Shown: positions 33,291 through 45,193 of the stretch, piece after piece
How the letters are laid out: the number at the start of each line of letters is the position of its first letter
How positions within the stretch are numbered: position 1 is the stretch's first letter
NCBI GenBank assembly: GCA_037039685.1
Contig: JAWNGF010000007.1
Span: 1,798,001 to 1,862,000 of the forward strand
Length of the DNA stretch: 64,000 bases
Source: Ceratobasidium sp. AG-K
Taxonomy: Eukaryota; Basidiomycota; Agaricomycetes; Cantharellales; Ceratobasidiaceae
Direction: 5' to 3'
Notes under the pieces: model-generated
The model's database searches: none
What the model was told of the DNA's origin: nothing
The model's input: the letters and a program-made list of their open reading frames with translations, nothing else
Position numbers and translations under genes: made by a program

Positions 33291-36200
33291 ATGGCAGACC
33301 CCAGGTCGATTGAGGTATTGAACGAGGCGGCATCCGACGACCGCACCGTTCGTGACGCTAAACAAGATCCAGAAAAGGCACAAGAGACAACAGCACAGGC
33401 AACAGCACCACAAGATGGGTACTTGACCGGGGCAAAGGTAAGCTACCAGCTTATTAGATGTTGGGGCACTAATCGATATCGCGCAGTTGGCACTGGCGTT
33501 TCTGTAAGTCATTATTGAATTCTAGATGAGCACAGGTGCTGACCTGGATCAGCGGCATGCTTTTGTCCATTCGTAGGCCCCTCAATTGTTATGCTTCCAT
33601 AGTGGCTGATTGGCTACCTAGTGCTTGTCGCCCTCGATCAGACCATTGTGGTGGGTAAAGCCTCAATTCAGTCGGATCTACGCTCGACGTTGCTTACCCC
33701 ACATACAATATAGGCTACCGCTTGTGAGCACCCTTGCACCTAAATCCCTCATTTTCAGCTCATCTCCACCCTAGTGCCCAAGATCGCCTCGTACTTTGAC
33801 GCACTTTGTACGTCTCATACGCTAATCCTATTTGACCTCACTGACATTCCTTCCTAGCCCAGGTTAGCTGGATCGTGTCGGCTTATTTCCTCACCCAGGC
33901 TGGACTTCTCTTGCTCTACGGTAAAAACACCGCCCATGCCGTGCGTGACCGGCTAATAACGCTTGACAGGTCAACTCCTGATCGTCGCGCCAACTAAATG
34001 GATCTACGTTGTGGCTGTCTTGTGCGTATATTACTTAGCCTATGATCGACGCCATTTCATCATTTCATCCTGGTAGAATATTCGAAGTCGGCTCGCTGTT
34101 TTGCGCGGTAGCCCCGTACGTCTAGCTTCCGTTCTCCGCGACATGATCTTGAACATATTTTGTCCAGGTCTGCCGAGTTCCTAATTTTTGGTAGAGCGGT
34201 AAGTTGACTTTCTATTACACCTCAACTGCGATGTACAGGCTAATTCGCCCCGGGCTACTTACAAATTTGTCGAACATGTCTTTCTCGGATATGCGATTGT
34301 CCCTGGTTGATCCCTACTTTTGGAACATCCGACACACACAACCCTCGTTTCCGTTTCGTCAATCACTGCACCTTACCCCCCCGCGAGTCTAGGTTGCAGG
34401 TGCGGGCGCGGCCGGCATCTTCATATCGATCCTATCCATCATTGCTCAGGTCACCCGGCTCGAGGACCGGCCACTGCTTTTTGGTCTGTTTGGCGCAGTC
34501 TTTGCGGTTTCGTCGGTGAGTCGGCCGAGCTGGTCAAGGCATACGATCCAGGCCTACACATCAGTATAATTGTCGCCCCGTGCAGGGCGATCATCTTCTG
34601 TACGGGGAGATATTCCTCGAGCCCTGATGCGTATTGTGGCGCATTCACGTCACTGCTGATACGGGCCTGGATTGTATCCTGAGGCAATCTCGCGTCGCAA
34701 TTTTTGGGTGAGCTGATGCCGTGCCCGCATATCTAGGTTGTTGGTCCGCTGGTAGGCGGCGCGTTCACCGACCACGTGTCCTGGAGATGGTGCTTCTACA
34801 TCAACTTGTACGCCTCTAGCTATGACCACCCACCACTTACTCATCGCACGACAGGCCATTCGGAGCCATCTCGATCGGTGCTATTCTTGTCTTATTCGAC
34901 GCTCGTCCACCCGTTCGCACTGATTTATTCCAATACGACAAGGTGTGGCGCAAGTGGGCCGCTTTGGATTGGATTGGTGCTGCGTTGTGCTTGGGTGAGT
35001 GTGTCTCTGTTTGTCGTCCAGTCGTCAGTGGCTGGGTCCGCTGGCATAGCGTGGCGTCGGCACGAGTCTGCGGCGTCTCTAGGAATTACGACGGGACGCA
35101 GGACTAGAATTGGATTGGTTACGGCGCCTCTCGAATAGAGGTGTTGTACCCCCAACAGCTGTCCACTCGCACTTTGTTCTTAGATTCCGTCATAACTTTT
35201 CAAGGTTCATTATGTGGAGCTCGAGAACTCCGCGTAGATCATGCAGTCAATATCGGATTCTGCTTAATGCACAAACGTCTAAATGTTCAATCTGGGGTTT
35301 CCGCCTTGCTTGAGGTATATTTGATCGCTGATTGCCATTCCGCGGAATATACCAGGATTCGTCACCTGCTTACTACTACCATTGCAATGGGGAGGAAACA
35401 CTAAACCATGTAAGTATTAATTATCACACATACCACGCACCACCTACCGCCTAGGCAATTATCGCTCCTATCCACCCGTCGAGAGGCTGACAATGCTTGA
35501 CTCGTCCAGGGACGGACAAGGTAGTCATTGCATTGTTTTGTGTGTTTGCAGTATTGTTTGTCGCATTCATTCTTTGGGAACGGCGCAAGGGCATCAAGGG
35601 CATTTTGCCGCTGTCTCTGTTCAGACATCGAACACAGATTGGGACATGCATTGAAGCGTTCATGATCTATATGGCGATGATATTGGCGACGTATTACTTG
35701 CCTTTGCAGGTACGTTCCATTCTCATGTGTACATCAAGCTATGCTAATACGGGTTGGCGCAAAGTATCAAGCTACCAAGGGCCACTCTGCGACCAAGGCA
35801 AGCCTGCTTTTCCGATTGATGATATATGAGAATGATTTGTTCCCCTAGTCTGGTATCGACATTCTGCCGTTTATGTTGGCTTGTGGTAAGTTGGTGACTT
35901 GACTGCAGATACACACGGCTGAATTGACAATTTATTCAGTTTTGAGTAAGCTGATCAACGTATATGCGCCTTGACCCAAATTGACGATCCACACCAAGCT
36001 GCTGCCGGGTCTGGTGCCGTAATTAATGTGACGGGACGGTATTGGGTACGTTGCTGCCTACGTTGAGCGCAAGGTCAAGCCTGACTCGTGATGATGCACG
36101 TGCAGCACTTTTTGGTATTTAGGTTAGGCAACTTGTCCTAAAGCTCATCCACCCGAAATTAACCGTTACTTGTTCTGGAATGAATTGCAGCCCCCTGATT

Positions 36201-36997
36201 TCGGCCGTCGCGTCCGGTCTTCTGTTTGGTTGTAACGGCGCCGATGTCTCGAGCGCCAGGTTGGCAGGATTTCAGGTGTCAAGCTTCCTTATCGGCCGGT
36301 CGCAAGGAAGCTAACGCGGTTGGGTTTCCAAAACTAGATACTCCTTGGAGTAGGTCTTGGTGGCAGTTTGCAAAACGTCATTATTGCGATCCAGGCGGAT
36401 TATAATCATGACGAGAAGATGATCCCGCAAGCCACAGTATGTAGACGCCTTTTAGTCTCAGGTTACACTTCATTTCGCTGATAAACGAGGTTTAGTCTCT
36501 CGTTACGTTTACTCAGCTCGGGGGTGGTATCATCGGGATTGCGTAAGTAAGGGTGTATGCGTCGCCGCTGTGTTTCTAACTTGAATTATGACCAGGGTTG
36601 CGGGCGCAGTATTCGCCAATAAGCTGACCTCGAGCTTGTTTGAGATTGCGCCCAACCTGCCCGCTCAGGTCGCAGAAGGCGTCCGACAAAGCGTAACCAT
36701 AATCTATACACTTCCTGCTGATCAGCAACAGCTGGTGATTCAAGCCTACGTTCGCGCATTGAATTACGTGTACCTCGTGGGTGTACCCGTGGTAAGTTGT
36801 TCAATTCCCTATGTCTGTGATATACGACTGAATGGACCGGTTACAGTGTGTCATTGCGTCATTGTCTGCCTTGTAAGTTGATGCTCCGTCGAGAACGGAT
36901 CAAAACTTGAGTGCTGACTTTTGTCATGTGGCTCAGCTTAATCAAGGATCACAACATCAAGCACATGAATATGTCGACAGCCGGTGGTGCCGCGTGA
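33291..36997 (+). CDS. MFS drug:H+ antiporter, DHA2 (14-TM) type
   Basis: A membrane exporter of small toxic compounds, probably in the plasma membrane. The N-terminus ([20 protein letters not shown]) is hydrophilic. The gene is cut by many introns. TM1 carries [16 protein letters not shown], the DHA2 signature. Then come [32 protein letters not shown] and [20 protein letters not shown] followed by [19 protein letters not shown] comes next and the C-terminal TM block ends [21 protein letters not shown] at 36995. Two introns are much longer than the rest (34516-34735 and 34994-35352, approximately). Substrate cannot be predicted. Confidence 0.87.
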
Positions 36998-37551
36998 TGA
37001 GCTAGAATCTCGCTATAGCATATCTCTCTCGCCTGTTCTTTGTTTCAATCTGGTTTCCCAGGGGCAGAGTGTATATCCCCCGCAAGCATTTTGTTGTACA
37101 ACTAGGGTTGCTGCCTTTCCAGAAGTGTTGCCGAACTACCATGGTGTTGAGTAAGCATTTGGAAGATGTTAGTCATGATGGCGAGGCACTTTCTTCCAGT
37201 TCACTCATCAGACCTCGGTGAAAATGCGGGTTTGACATCCGCTACCCATCCGGACCGTATGCTCGTTGGTCGATAGAGAGTGTTAGGACCCGGACGGTTA
37301 AATTACATGCCCAGAACGGGAAATTAGTCAGTCACGCGTACTAGTTTCGGAACAAGATATGCGCTTCAACCTTCCTGTCTCGCTCACAACCATACCCTTG
37401 CCCTGCGCAAGGTTTTAGACTCTGTACGATCGGGGATCACGATCGACCGCCGGCATACCTTCTAGTGAAAACGGAGGTTAAGCGTAAAAGTTTGTATCTT
37501 ATTTTGACTGATCAAACCATATTGACATACTTACGGGTCGTAGAAAGTGTG
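36998..37551. other. intergenic region
   Basis: No gene is seen between the MFS transporter and the RidA-family gene. It includes the 3' region of the first and the presumed promoter of the second. Confidence 0.5.
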
Positions 37552-38349
37552 ATGGCAGTCCCTTTGAGAGCGAAGACAATCGTGCATACGGAGAACGCCG
37601 TGCCCCCACTTCCTGTCTTCTGTGAGTGATGTTGTCAACTTGGATGGACCCCATATATGAAGCCCTGTGGGCAATGGCCGAGCCTGGCCACTGACAACTC
37701 AATGTAAACGTTTGCTAATTTACACTTTGATTCCGTTAGCTCAGGCAACCGTATCAAATGGGGTAGTTTACTGCAGTGGGAGTATCGGTTGTGACCATCA
37801 ACTGAATCTTATCCCAGGAGGAGTGGCCGCCCAAACTGTAAGCCTTTTTGGGAATACCCACGCCGCCTCGTTGCTCTCATCCAACGATCATCAACCTGAC
37901 CCCCGTTGCATGAAAATTACTCCTTACACTATTCGCTTTTGGCAGACCCGGGCTTTAGAAAACCTTTCAGCGGTTTTAGTAGCTGCTGGATCCGGACTGG
38001 AGCATATCCTCAAGGCAAATGTTTACCTGGCGAATATGCCGCGCGATTTCGCTGCTATGAACGAGGCTTACATCAAGGTCTGTGTATTTGCGCTATGTCG
38101 CGGACTTCGTTCCTATCACTCAAGCGTTTCAATTTCTTTCCAAATACCCTGCATTTCCTACGGCCGTTCCCGACACTTTTTTTCCTGCTGGTCGCTTGGG
38201 TTGAACCTCTTTGCCGGCATTCGGCATGAACCTACCTTCGCTAGTTCTTTACCGGGTCGCCACCGGCTAGAACCTGTGTAGGAGTTGCCGCCTTGCCAAT
38301 GGGAGCTGACGTCGAAATCGAATGCACAGCTATTGTCCCTGGCGAGTAG
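37552..38349 (+). CDS. RidA/YjgF/YER057c/UK114-family protein
   Basis: Family members hydrolyse reactive enamine/imine intermediates of amino-acid metabolism. Exon 1 (37552-37621) gives MAVPLRAKTIVHTENAVPPL and is joined through a 118-bp intron to SQATVSNGVVYCSGSIGC. Exon 3 contains ALENLSAVLVAAGSGLEHIL, KANVYLANMPRDFAAMNEAY. The last exon gives TCVGVAALPMGADVEIECTA and ends at TAG 38347-38349. Between exon 3 (end about 38076) and the last exon (about 38271) the expected short FFP...PAR segment could not be placed cleanly; a candidate FFPNT stretch lies near 38140. The conserved Arg before TCVGVA is therefore unproven and this copy may be damaged or have an odd intron. Confidence 0.75.
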
Positions 38350-38488
38350 GAATCGGGCATGCTTTGACACCGACGGGACCGAAGATATTTGCAATCACAT
38401 ACACGACGGAGCTGGCTGTAAACAATCCCATTGAATAACACACAGATGAAGGGACTACATAGTATAGATCAACTTGGCTTTGCGCGTA

Positions 38489-39721
38489 CTAGAGAGCGAG
38501 AAGCACTTTGATACTGTTTGGTAATACGTCGTAGATACTGGCCTCAGTCATGAACAGTCCAGCAACGACGGGTAGATTGTCCCGTAATGACACGCATAGG
38601 GCTTCGATCCCATGCCTAACCAACTCCACAACAAGGACAATGCCAATCCAGATCCCGAGGACAAGCCCTCCTCCGAGCCCGATGGTCGTTGCGAGGATCG
38701 ATCGAAGCGAGTACTTGGCTCGGGTGAACGTGTATACGAGCCCATATGTGAGAGCGACGCCCGGAAAGACCGAGATCACCAATGCTCCTGAGGTGATTAC
38801 GAGTACTGCACACCACATGAGAGCAAGGAGCGCCATCAGTCCTAGACCGCAGATGACCAGGTAGTACTGCAGGGATGAGGCAAGATTGTCGAGGAATTCT
38901 CCCGGTGTTTGAATGGGCTTGGCTGATTGGTCAGGCCCGGCTGGATGGCGGTTGTAGTCCCACTCGAGAGTGTCCTTGATTTGGCGAGGCTTCGACTGGC
39001 AAAGTTTGGCATCTAGCCTTTTGGCTTCCATATCCGGCGCCGTATCCAGAACAATAATCTCCACGGGGCCCGTACCGGCCGCGGAGTCCATTGTGGTGTC
39101 GATGGTCGTGCCCACCAAGTTGTACATCGAAGCGCTCATGGTCAATCCTGTATCCTTCGTTGGCCACTTGTAACCATAAGGAAGGGAGCTCCAGCCACTT
39201 GGTAACTTGGGGGTAAAATAGTCCTCGTTCTCCTCGAAATCCGATTCGATGACCCATTCCTCACACCTGACAACGGATCCAAGGGGTGTCGAGAGAGCGC
39301 TACTCGTGGGCGTATCGTCACCCTCCGAAGGGCTGGAAAGAGGAGAAGCTGAATCGAGGTCACTATCCGTATATGGGACGCCATGTTCTTCAGGCCGCGA
39401 GTCGAGCCAGCCTGGCGTGTGCGTAGAAAATTGTAGAGTGGGGGCTTTGAGGATCCCCTGGGGTGGTGTCGGAGTCGGAGAAGCCTGGGGTTTGGTTGCA
39501 AACAATGGCATAACTGTTTTCTCTGTTTCCAATCTTCGTAGCTTTCGCTTGAGTACTTCCATCGTGGCGAAGAACCTTTTGGGAATGCTGATACGGTGCA
39601 TCGAATTATCAGAGTATGACGCATCCTTCCAGGTTACCTGCTTGGTGGAGCTCGATGTTCCAGAATAAGAAGACCATTTGCTCGTGCCCTGTGCAATGGC
39701 CTCGGCCCGGGTTCGAGGCAT
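38489..39721 (-). CDS. hypothetical membrane protein
   Basis: A single open frame of 410 residues starting MPRTRAEAIAQGTSKWSSYS. The first 260 residues are hydrophilic and Ser/Thr/Pro-rich with low-complexity stretches (SSPSEGDDTPTSS). From about residue 285 there are three or four hydrophobic stretches (LVICGLGLMALLALMWCAVL, GGGLVLGIWIGIVLVVELV and others), so a C-terminal membrane anchor is likely. I recognise no family. An amphipathic or reticulon-like hairpin arrangement is possible but unproven. It is convergent with the RidA-family gene; a small intron upstream of the ATG may exist near 39722-39775. Confidence 0.7.
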   Translation of the reverse strand: MPRTRAEAIAQGTSKWSSYSGTSSSTKQVTWKDASYSDNSMHRISIPKRFFATMEVLKRKLRRLETEKTVMPLFATKPQASPTPTPPQGILKAPTLQFSTHTPGWLDSRPEEHGVPYTDSDLDSASPLSSPSEGDDTPTSSALSTPLGSVVRCEEWVIESDFEENEDYFTPKLPSGWSSLPYGYKWPTKDTGLTMSASMYNLVGTTIDTTMDSAAGTGPVEIIVLDTAPDMEAKRLDAKLCQSKPRQIKDTLEWDYNRHPAGPDQSAKPIQTPGEFLDNLASSLQYYLVICGLGLMALLALMWCAVLVITSGALVISVFPGVALTYGLVYTFTRAKYSLRSILATTIGLGGGLVLGIWIGIVLVVELVRHGIEALCVSLRDNLPVVAGLFMTEASIYDVLPNSIKVLLAL

Positions 39722-40338
39722 CCTTGTGGTATCTGATTAGCACGAACCAGGTAAACTAAACCAATTACTTACATCGAGTATGATTCAAGGTAATCACTGA
39801 CCATGATGATCGGTTTGGCTGTTGGGTGTGCTGACATTTTGGTTTGGTGGGTGTGTAGTCCGGCTGTGGTTCGTGACTGACAGAGAATCCCTCCCCGCTG
39901 GAACTTATAAACTGGACGACGGATTTAAAAAGTACATTTGTAAGAACAACAAACGGGGGTAAAGTAGATCAAAGGATGTAATTACTATAGCGGGTAAATA
40001 GTTGGCGCTTAACTCATGCTCACGTGGCAATGTGGCTTCGACACCCGAACCACGTTTGTCGCGCCGCACTCCCATTGGACTACGGGTAGTTATTTCTGGG
40101 TACCAATGCTTCTCAATTAAAGGTTATATGGATTTCGGTAGACATGGCGCGCAACATTGTTATCTAATCTGTAGTCGAACCTAAGCGTCTTGGTTTCCAT
40201 CGCTTATTCGCATAGTTCTGCCAAAATTTCCAAGCACTTAAAAGATCTCTCGCTTATACTGCATCTCCTCGCCTGGTTCTGTCCGACGTGCACATAGCTC
40301 TTGCTGACCGTGCTGAGAACGTAGTCTCCTCCCACAGA
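39722..40338. other. intergenic, divergent promoter region
   Basis: About 0.6 kb between the minus-strand membrane protein and the plus-strand esterase gene. No gene is seen. Confidence 0.5.
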
Positions 40339-42534
40339 ATGATGTACTCGTCTGTGGCGTTTGGTTTACCAGTACTATTCGGAAGTGTTCTCGCGGCAGG
40401 GCCTGATCCTTCTCTCTGGACAACAGCAAAACTTGGAGGCAAAACGTTTATTAACAAAGGCCTCGTTGGGTTTGGGTATGTCCCTGCTGCGGCGCGTGAT
40501 AGCTACGGTGAAACGTTGGGTGAGTCTGCAGAACTCAGCTTGGTGCGATGTTTCGCTGAATTGTTGTTACTAGGAGGTTTAGGGAGCGCCATTGCGCTAG
40601 AACGGGGATCGTTTAAAGCCGGGCCGAACGGGACTTTCGTTGGCAGGCTCATTGCGCAACCGGATCGCGGCTATAATGTGTCAGTAGTGCCTTCTGATGA
40701 CAGATCAACCGTCCGAGTCGGACCCGACAATCTAACTAATTCAATCCGTACTTTACGCTTCAGTGAGAAGACAATCGACTGGCAGGCACGCCATCACAGC
40801 TTCGACTTTGTTCTCTCGCCCTATTATGGAACGCCTAACTTGGACTTTGACACCGCAGCCAAAACCTTCAACATAAGATACGACAGGACACTGTTGTATT
40901 CAAAAGGTCAGTCGATGGAAAACTGTTACGATCCTTGCCTGGGTAATACTGATACTTACGGTAGCACCCGGCTTCCTGACTTCCGGATCGGACGCTACCA
41001 CAAGTCTGCCGAATTCTACTGCTTATCCGATACTCCCCGCTCCGAGGACAATTAACCCCAAGGTCTCTGTTGATGCAGAAGGTTTGGTTCTTAATGTCGA
41101 TGGAAGGTAGGGATGCAGCCTCCTTACATGCTATCCTAACTCTCCATCACCTACGCCGACTCTTTTATTGGTTCTGTATTGACCCTGTCACTTACAACAG
41201 CTTTTGGACCTCGGATGAGTACGGTCCCTACATCTATCGATTCGGCACGAATGGGATGCTCTTGCAGGTTATCCAGCCACCAATAGCAGCCTTGCCGACG
41301 ATAAATGGCAAGCTCAATTTCACCAGTGCGCTTTCACCGGATTTCGGGAGAGACGCAAATCAAGGTTCGGATCTTTACCCTTTTCTGCTTGTCTATTACC
41401 CGATCCGTGTCGTACACTCCCCCTAATCTTTTAATCCACTGAGTCTTAATTTTCCCCTCCATTTATCTTGCCTTCCCCCATCTCGATTCCTCGATTTCTT
41501 CGATCTCTCCTAACGAACGATACCCAGGGTTCGAAGGCCTTACTGTGTCTCCTGATGGTCACACTCTATTCGCCTTGCTTCAATCAGCCACCATTCAAGA
41601 TGGAGGCGGGGATAAGTCTACAAACCGATACACTCGTCTGTTCGCCTGGGATATTTCAACTCCGGGTAGTAGCCAGTTGACTGGTGCGTACTCCGACAGT
41701 GCCTCAAAGATCTCTGCTCACGGGATCGCCCTGCTTGGGAAACAGGAGAGTGGATTGTCCCCCTGCCACAGAGCAAGAAGGGAAAGACGTATCCCCAGAG
41801 CGAAGTTCACGCACTCACTTCTACGCAGTTCCTGATCCTCAGTCGAGATGGGCATGGACACGGAGACGACGATAACGAGGCTAAGTCAGACTACAAGTGC
41901 GTTTGTTTACCTGTTTAGGCCCATTTTATCGCGAAGTGCCGGTGCTAACCGCAAAATACACTTCTTCCTACCATAGGCAAGCGGACCTTTTCGACATATC
42001 CAACGCCACGGATATCCATGGTTCAAAATTCGACGGCACAACCCCGGTCGCACCAAAGGGGATACTCGACAAGACGGTTGTACCCGCGACATACGTCTCA
42101 TTCGTCAACTATCTAAACGCTACCCAGCTCGCTCGTTTTGGGCTCCACAATGGTACGTGCCATGTTTCGCCGCCCATGATACGCATAATCACACATGCTA
42201 TACCTTCTAGATGAACCCACAGATCGCACGCTGATTGACGCCAAATGGGAGAGCTTTGCACTCGCGCCTGCCTTAGATGAATCCGCACCAGATGACTACT
42301 TCCTGATCACAATTGTGGGTTCGAGCCTTCCCCGCTGAAAGGCGGAGTCCTCGCGGGTATTGGCTGACACATGCCCGATAGGCAGATAATGATTTCATTA
42401 CTCTAAACGGGACGGCCCTCGGCAAACCATACAGTGCCGCTTACGGACAAGACGTCGATACGCAAGTCTTGGTCTGGAGACTGGCTCTGCCAACCGTACC
42501 CCGTGGGAGCGTCGCTGCCTCGCTCAGGATATGA
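40339..42534 (+). CDS. secreted phytase-like esterase domain protein
   Basis: Starts MMYSSVAFGLPVLFGSVLA, a signal peptide with likely cleavage before AGPDPS, so the product is exported. It belongs to the group annotated as esterase-like activity of phytase, a beta-propeller-type domain of uncertain substrate. Landmarks: RDSYGETLGGLGSAIALE (split by an intron at about 40519), LIAQPDRGYN, IDWQARHHSFDF, VSVDAEGLVLNVDGS, FWTSDEYGPYIYRF, EGLTVSPDGHTLFALLQSAT, RLFAWDIS, and the last exon ADNDFITLNGTALG to SVAASLRI, TGA 42532-42534. About eight exons with introns of 50-100 bp join in frame, although not every border was checked. Fungal relatives are often secreted by saprotrophs and plant-associated species. 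Confidence 0.82.
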
Positions 42535-45193
42535 GCTCGGGAAGCCCCAGCTTTTTCCCCGCAATAGCCTCAGGCTCAAAGGCCGTGGGCAAACTTGAGG
42601 AATATGTGGGGAACACGTTTCGGGGGTTTCTAGTGCTATCACAAATATTTGAGTGTGCAAAGTCATCCCAAACCTACGTGCGCGATGCGGCTCTGTCTTG
42701 ATTAAGTGTCCCAGCTGGCCAACTCAGGCGTCGCATACCATTAACGAAAGCGGGACGAGAGCGCTACTTACTTTTCAGTCCATAAAACCGACAGCTTAAC
42801 AGCGTTGTCATGTATCGGCTCCGAAAACCGGACTTGCCGTGCTAGCGGTGATCAATAGCGATCTTACATGTGCCACGCATTACGTCTACGAACTACAGTC
42901 AGAATTAGGAAGGGGCCACTGCCTAGGCCTAGACGCACTCCCTGGCCCCAGAACCCAGAACCTCACGTGTGATCCATAAGGTGTGAGTTAAACGACATCC
43001 TAGGAGCGTGCGCTGACAAGTGATCACCGGTCCACGCGCGCTACCGACCAGAGCCAGCAAAATGATGCGCTACATAGTACCAGGAAATCATGAAAATCCC
43101 CCGGTATCAAGTAGCCTCAAGACATAAACCTGGGACGAGACGAGCGCATATACGGGCTGAAATCGAAGACGGCTGGAAAACAATGCCTGGAAGAAGAGGG
43201 TCTTGGATTTGTCAGCTCTGCCAGGGAAAGACTTGAGAACTTGAATCGAATTACAGCCTTTTCAACCTAGGCCATTCTGCAGCAAGTTACTGTAATTGAA
43301 CCCGAGGTTCGATAACAGACAAGCGCCCAGAAGACGCAGACGCTCATTTGAAACCGTCGCTTTCGCACATTGATGCGCGGTATAATGCAATGGGAGGCAA
43401 GCTGTCGCGGCAGACTTTATTCAGGAAGGATCACCGAAATTAGGTGCTGATAACGAAAGCCTCGACTGCAATCAAGTGGCTCCACTTGCAAATAGATTTG
43501 TCACCTTTGTGGCTGTTGGTTGATTCTCCATCATTCAATGCTGATGGGTAGATACCGAAAGCCGAAGCCTAGGGTACCATATTAGGTAGAGCGTTTCCCT
43601 AGGCTATTGCGACTGACTTGGGATATTGATATAGTAATGGTTTCTGATACGGACCATGACTTTGCCCAAAATGACAGTCTTTGGGAGCCGAATACACCTC
43701 GGGCACGAGCAAATCCTTGGTAGAACATAGCAAAATCGCCGCGCTTGGGGGGCTCGTAATATATCAGGTATTTGTAACTAGGCTACGTACGGCAAGCATT
43801 TCCTCCTAGTGTAGGCAAGTTCTGATGCAAGCCAACGAAATAGGATTTCAACCCCAATTACCCACTTCGACTATTTACAAAGAAGATGGCACCGAGGTTC
43901 CTCATTCGGCCCCTTGGAAGCTTGGACCATGGGAATCCACGGTGGCACTCTAAAGAGAGGATGCTGGACCAGAGCCCCCTAGAAGATGGATTGTGTAAGG
44001 TGAAAAATAGACTCGGTGATTGATGGACGTTGTCATGTAGCTATGCTACAGCTCACCTGCGCTTTCACAGGGAACAAGTGGAGTACACACCAGTCTGAAG
44101 ATGCGAAACAAAACGCCTGAGAGTGTCCATTCTCCTCGGTGCGGTTCGATCCCGCACGCATGCGAGGTGCCAAGGTCATCTCAATCGCGGCATTTCAGCT
44201 TGGATTGAGAGTTCCCGGATGTACAACAAAAAGGAGTCTTACTAAATTGGCGTGCGCGTGATGAATGGAGGCATGATGGACGCTTGCGTACAAGGCAGCA
44301 TGCTATGGTCTGGAAGTTTACTGTGCTTGGCACAAGTCTCGCGGCAACACCCGACCTAAGGCTAGACGCCGAGACGGTCGGAGCGCTTATCTCAGCTTTG
44401 GGCTCCAGATAACCAACCAGGAAAGATGATTGTGCTTGAGTGATAGCTTGCAACTTCTATAACGTGGATCGGGAGGGGTGGGTTCGCGAGCAAGATCTGC
44501 TCACTGGAACCCGGTTCCTCGGTAAGGCAAAAACGGGTCTTGGGCCCCGACCGTAAAATTGGCTCGCTGATGCAAGGGCCTCGCAACCTTACTTCATCGG
44601 GGTTCCTGGGTCCCCGGCCATGCGCGCCGAGCGTCATATGCATCAGACCGTAATTTCAGTTGCTTTACGTTCTGCACTCTATTGCTGCACAGAGCGCGTG
44701 ATGTTCGATTGTACGATTTTTTATCAAGCGCCATCAGCGAGGTTCCCCCCAGAACGCATGCATGTATCAACTCTATTTCGCACAAGCGATCGAGTCTGCG
44801 CGGAACGCGTTCCGTCAAACCGGCGCCGCCGGTTGCGGTGGCCCTGAGATCCCCCACATGAGGACCTTATAAATATGGGTCAAGCAGGGACGAGCCCAAA
44901 GGTTCAATTTGGCAGGCTGAACCTGGAACGAGTTAAGCTCGTTGGTGACGAGTGCTTACGTTATAATTTTTTATTATTCTCACGTTCTCATTTCCTCGTG
45001 TTCATGATGGAAAACACATGTTGATATCACATGGAAACAGTTGATGGGTTGTAAAATACATGTCAATATTTGAGATTGTACACCAGAGAAACCGCTCCGA
45101 GCTTCACTTTACAAATGAAGCGCTGGTCCGGTCGAGACGCAAGGAATCATACGAAAAAGTTAAAAAGTGTCCAAAAAAATGCGCGTGCAATGC
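42535..45193. other. 2.6-kb gene-poor region
   Basis: No gene is supported on either strand. Open frames are short and carry no motif. Near its centre is a tRNA-like T-arm with a perfect B box (44101-44161, listed separately). The right part is the 3' side of the WOPR gene. Confidence 0.5.
44101..44161 (+). ncRNA. tRNA-like fold without D arm, containing a B box
   Basis: TGCGG, TTCGATC and CCGCA at 44140-44156 form a perfect T-arm including the B-box sequence GGTTCGATCCC. ATGCG (44101-44105) can pair with CGCAT (44157-44161) to close it. GAGAG and TTCTC (44119-44123 and 44130-44134) make a hairpin in the anticodon-arm position. There is no D arm and no clear A box, so it is not a normal tRNA. 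It may be a decayed tRNA gene or an extra TFIIIC site. Confidence 0.3.
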
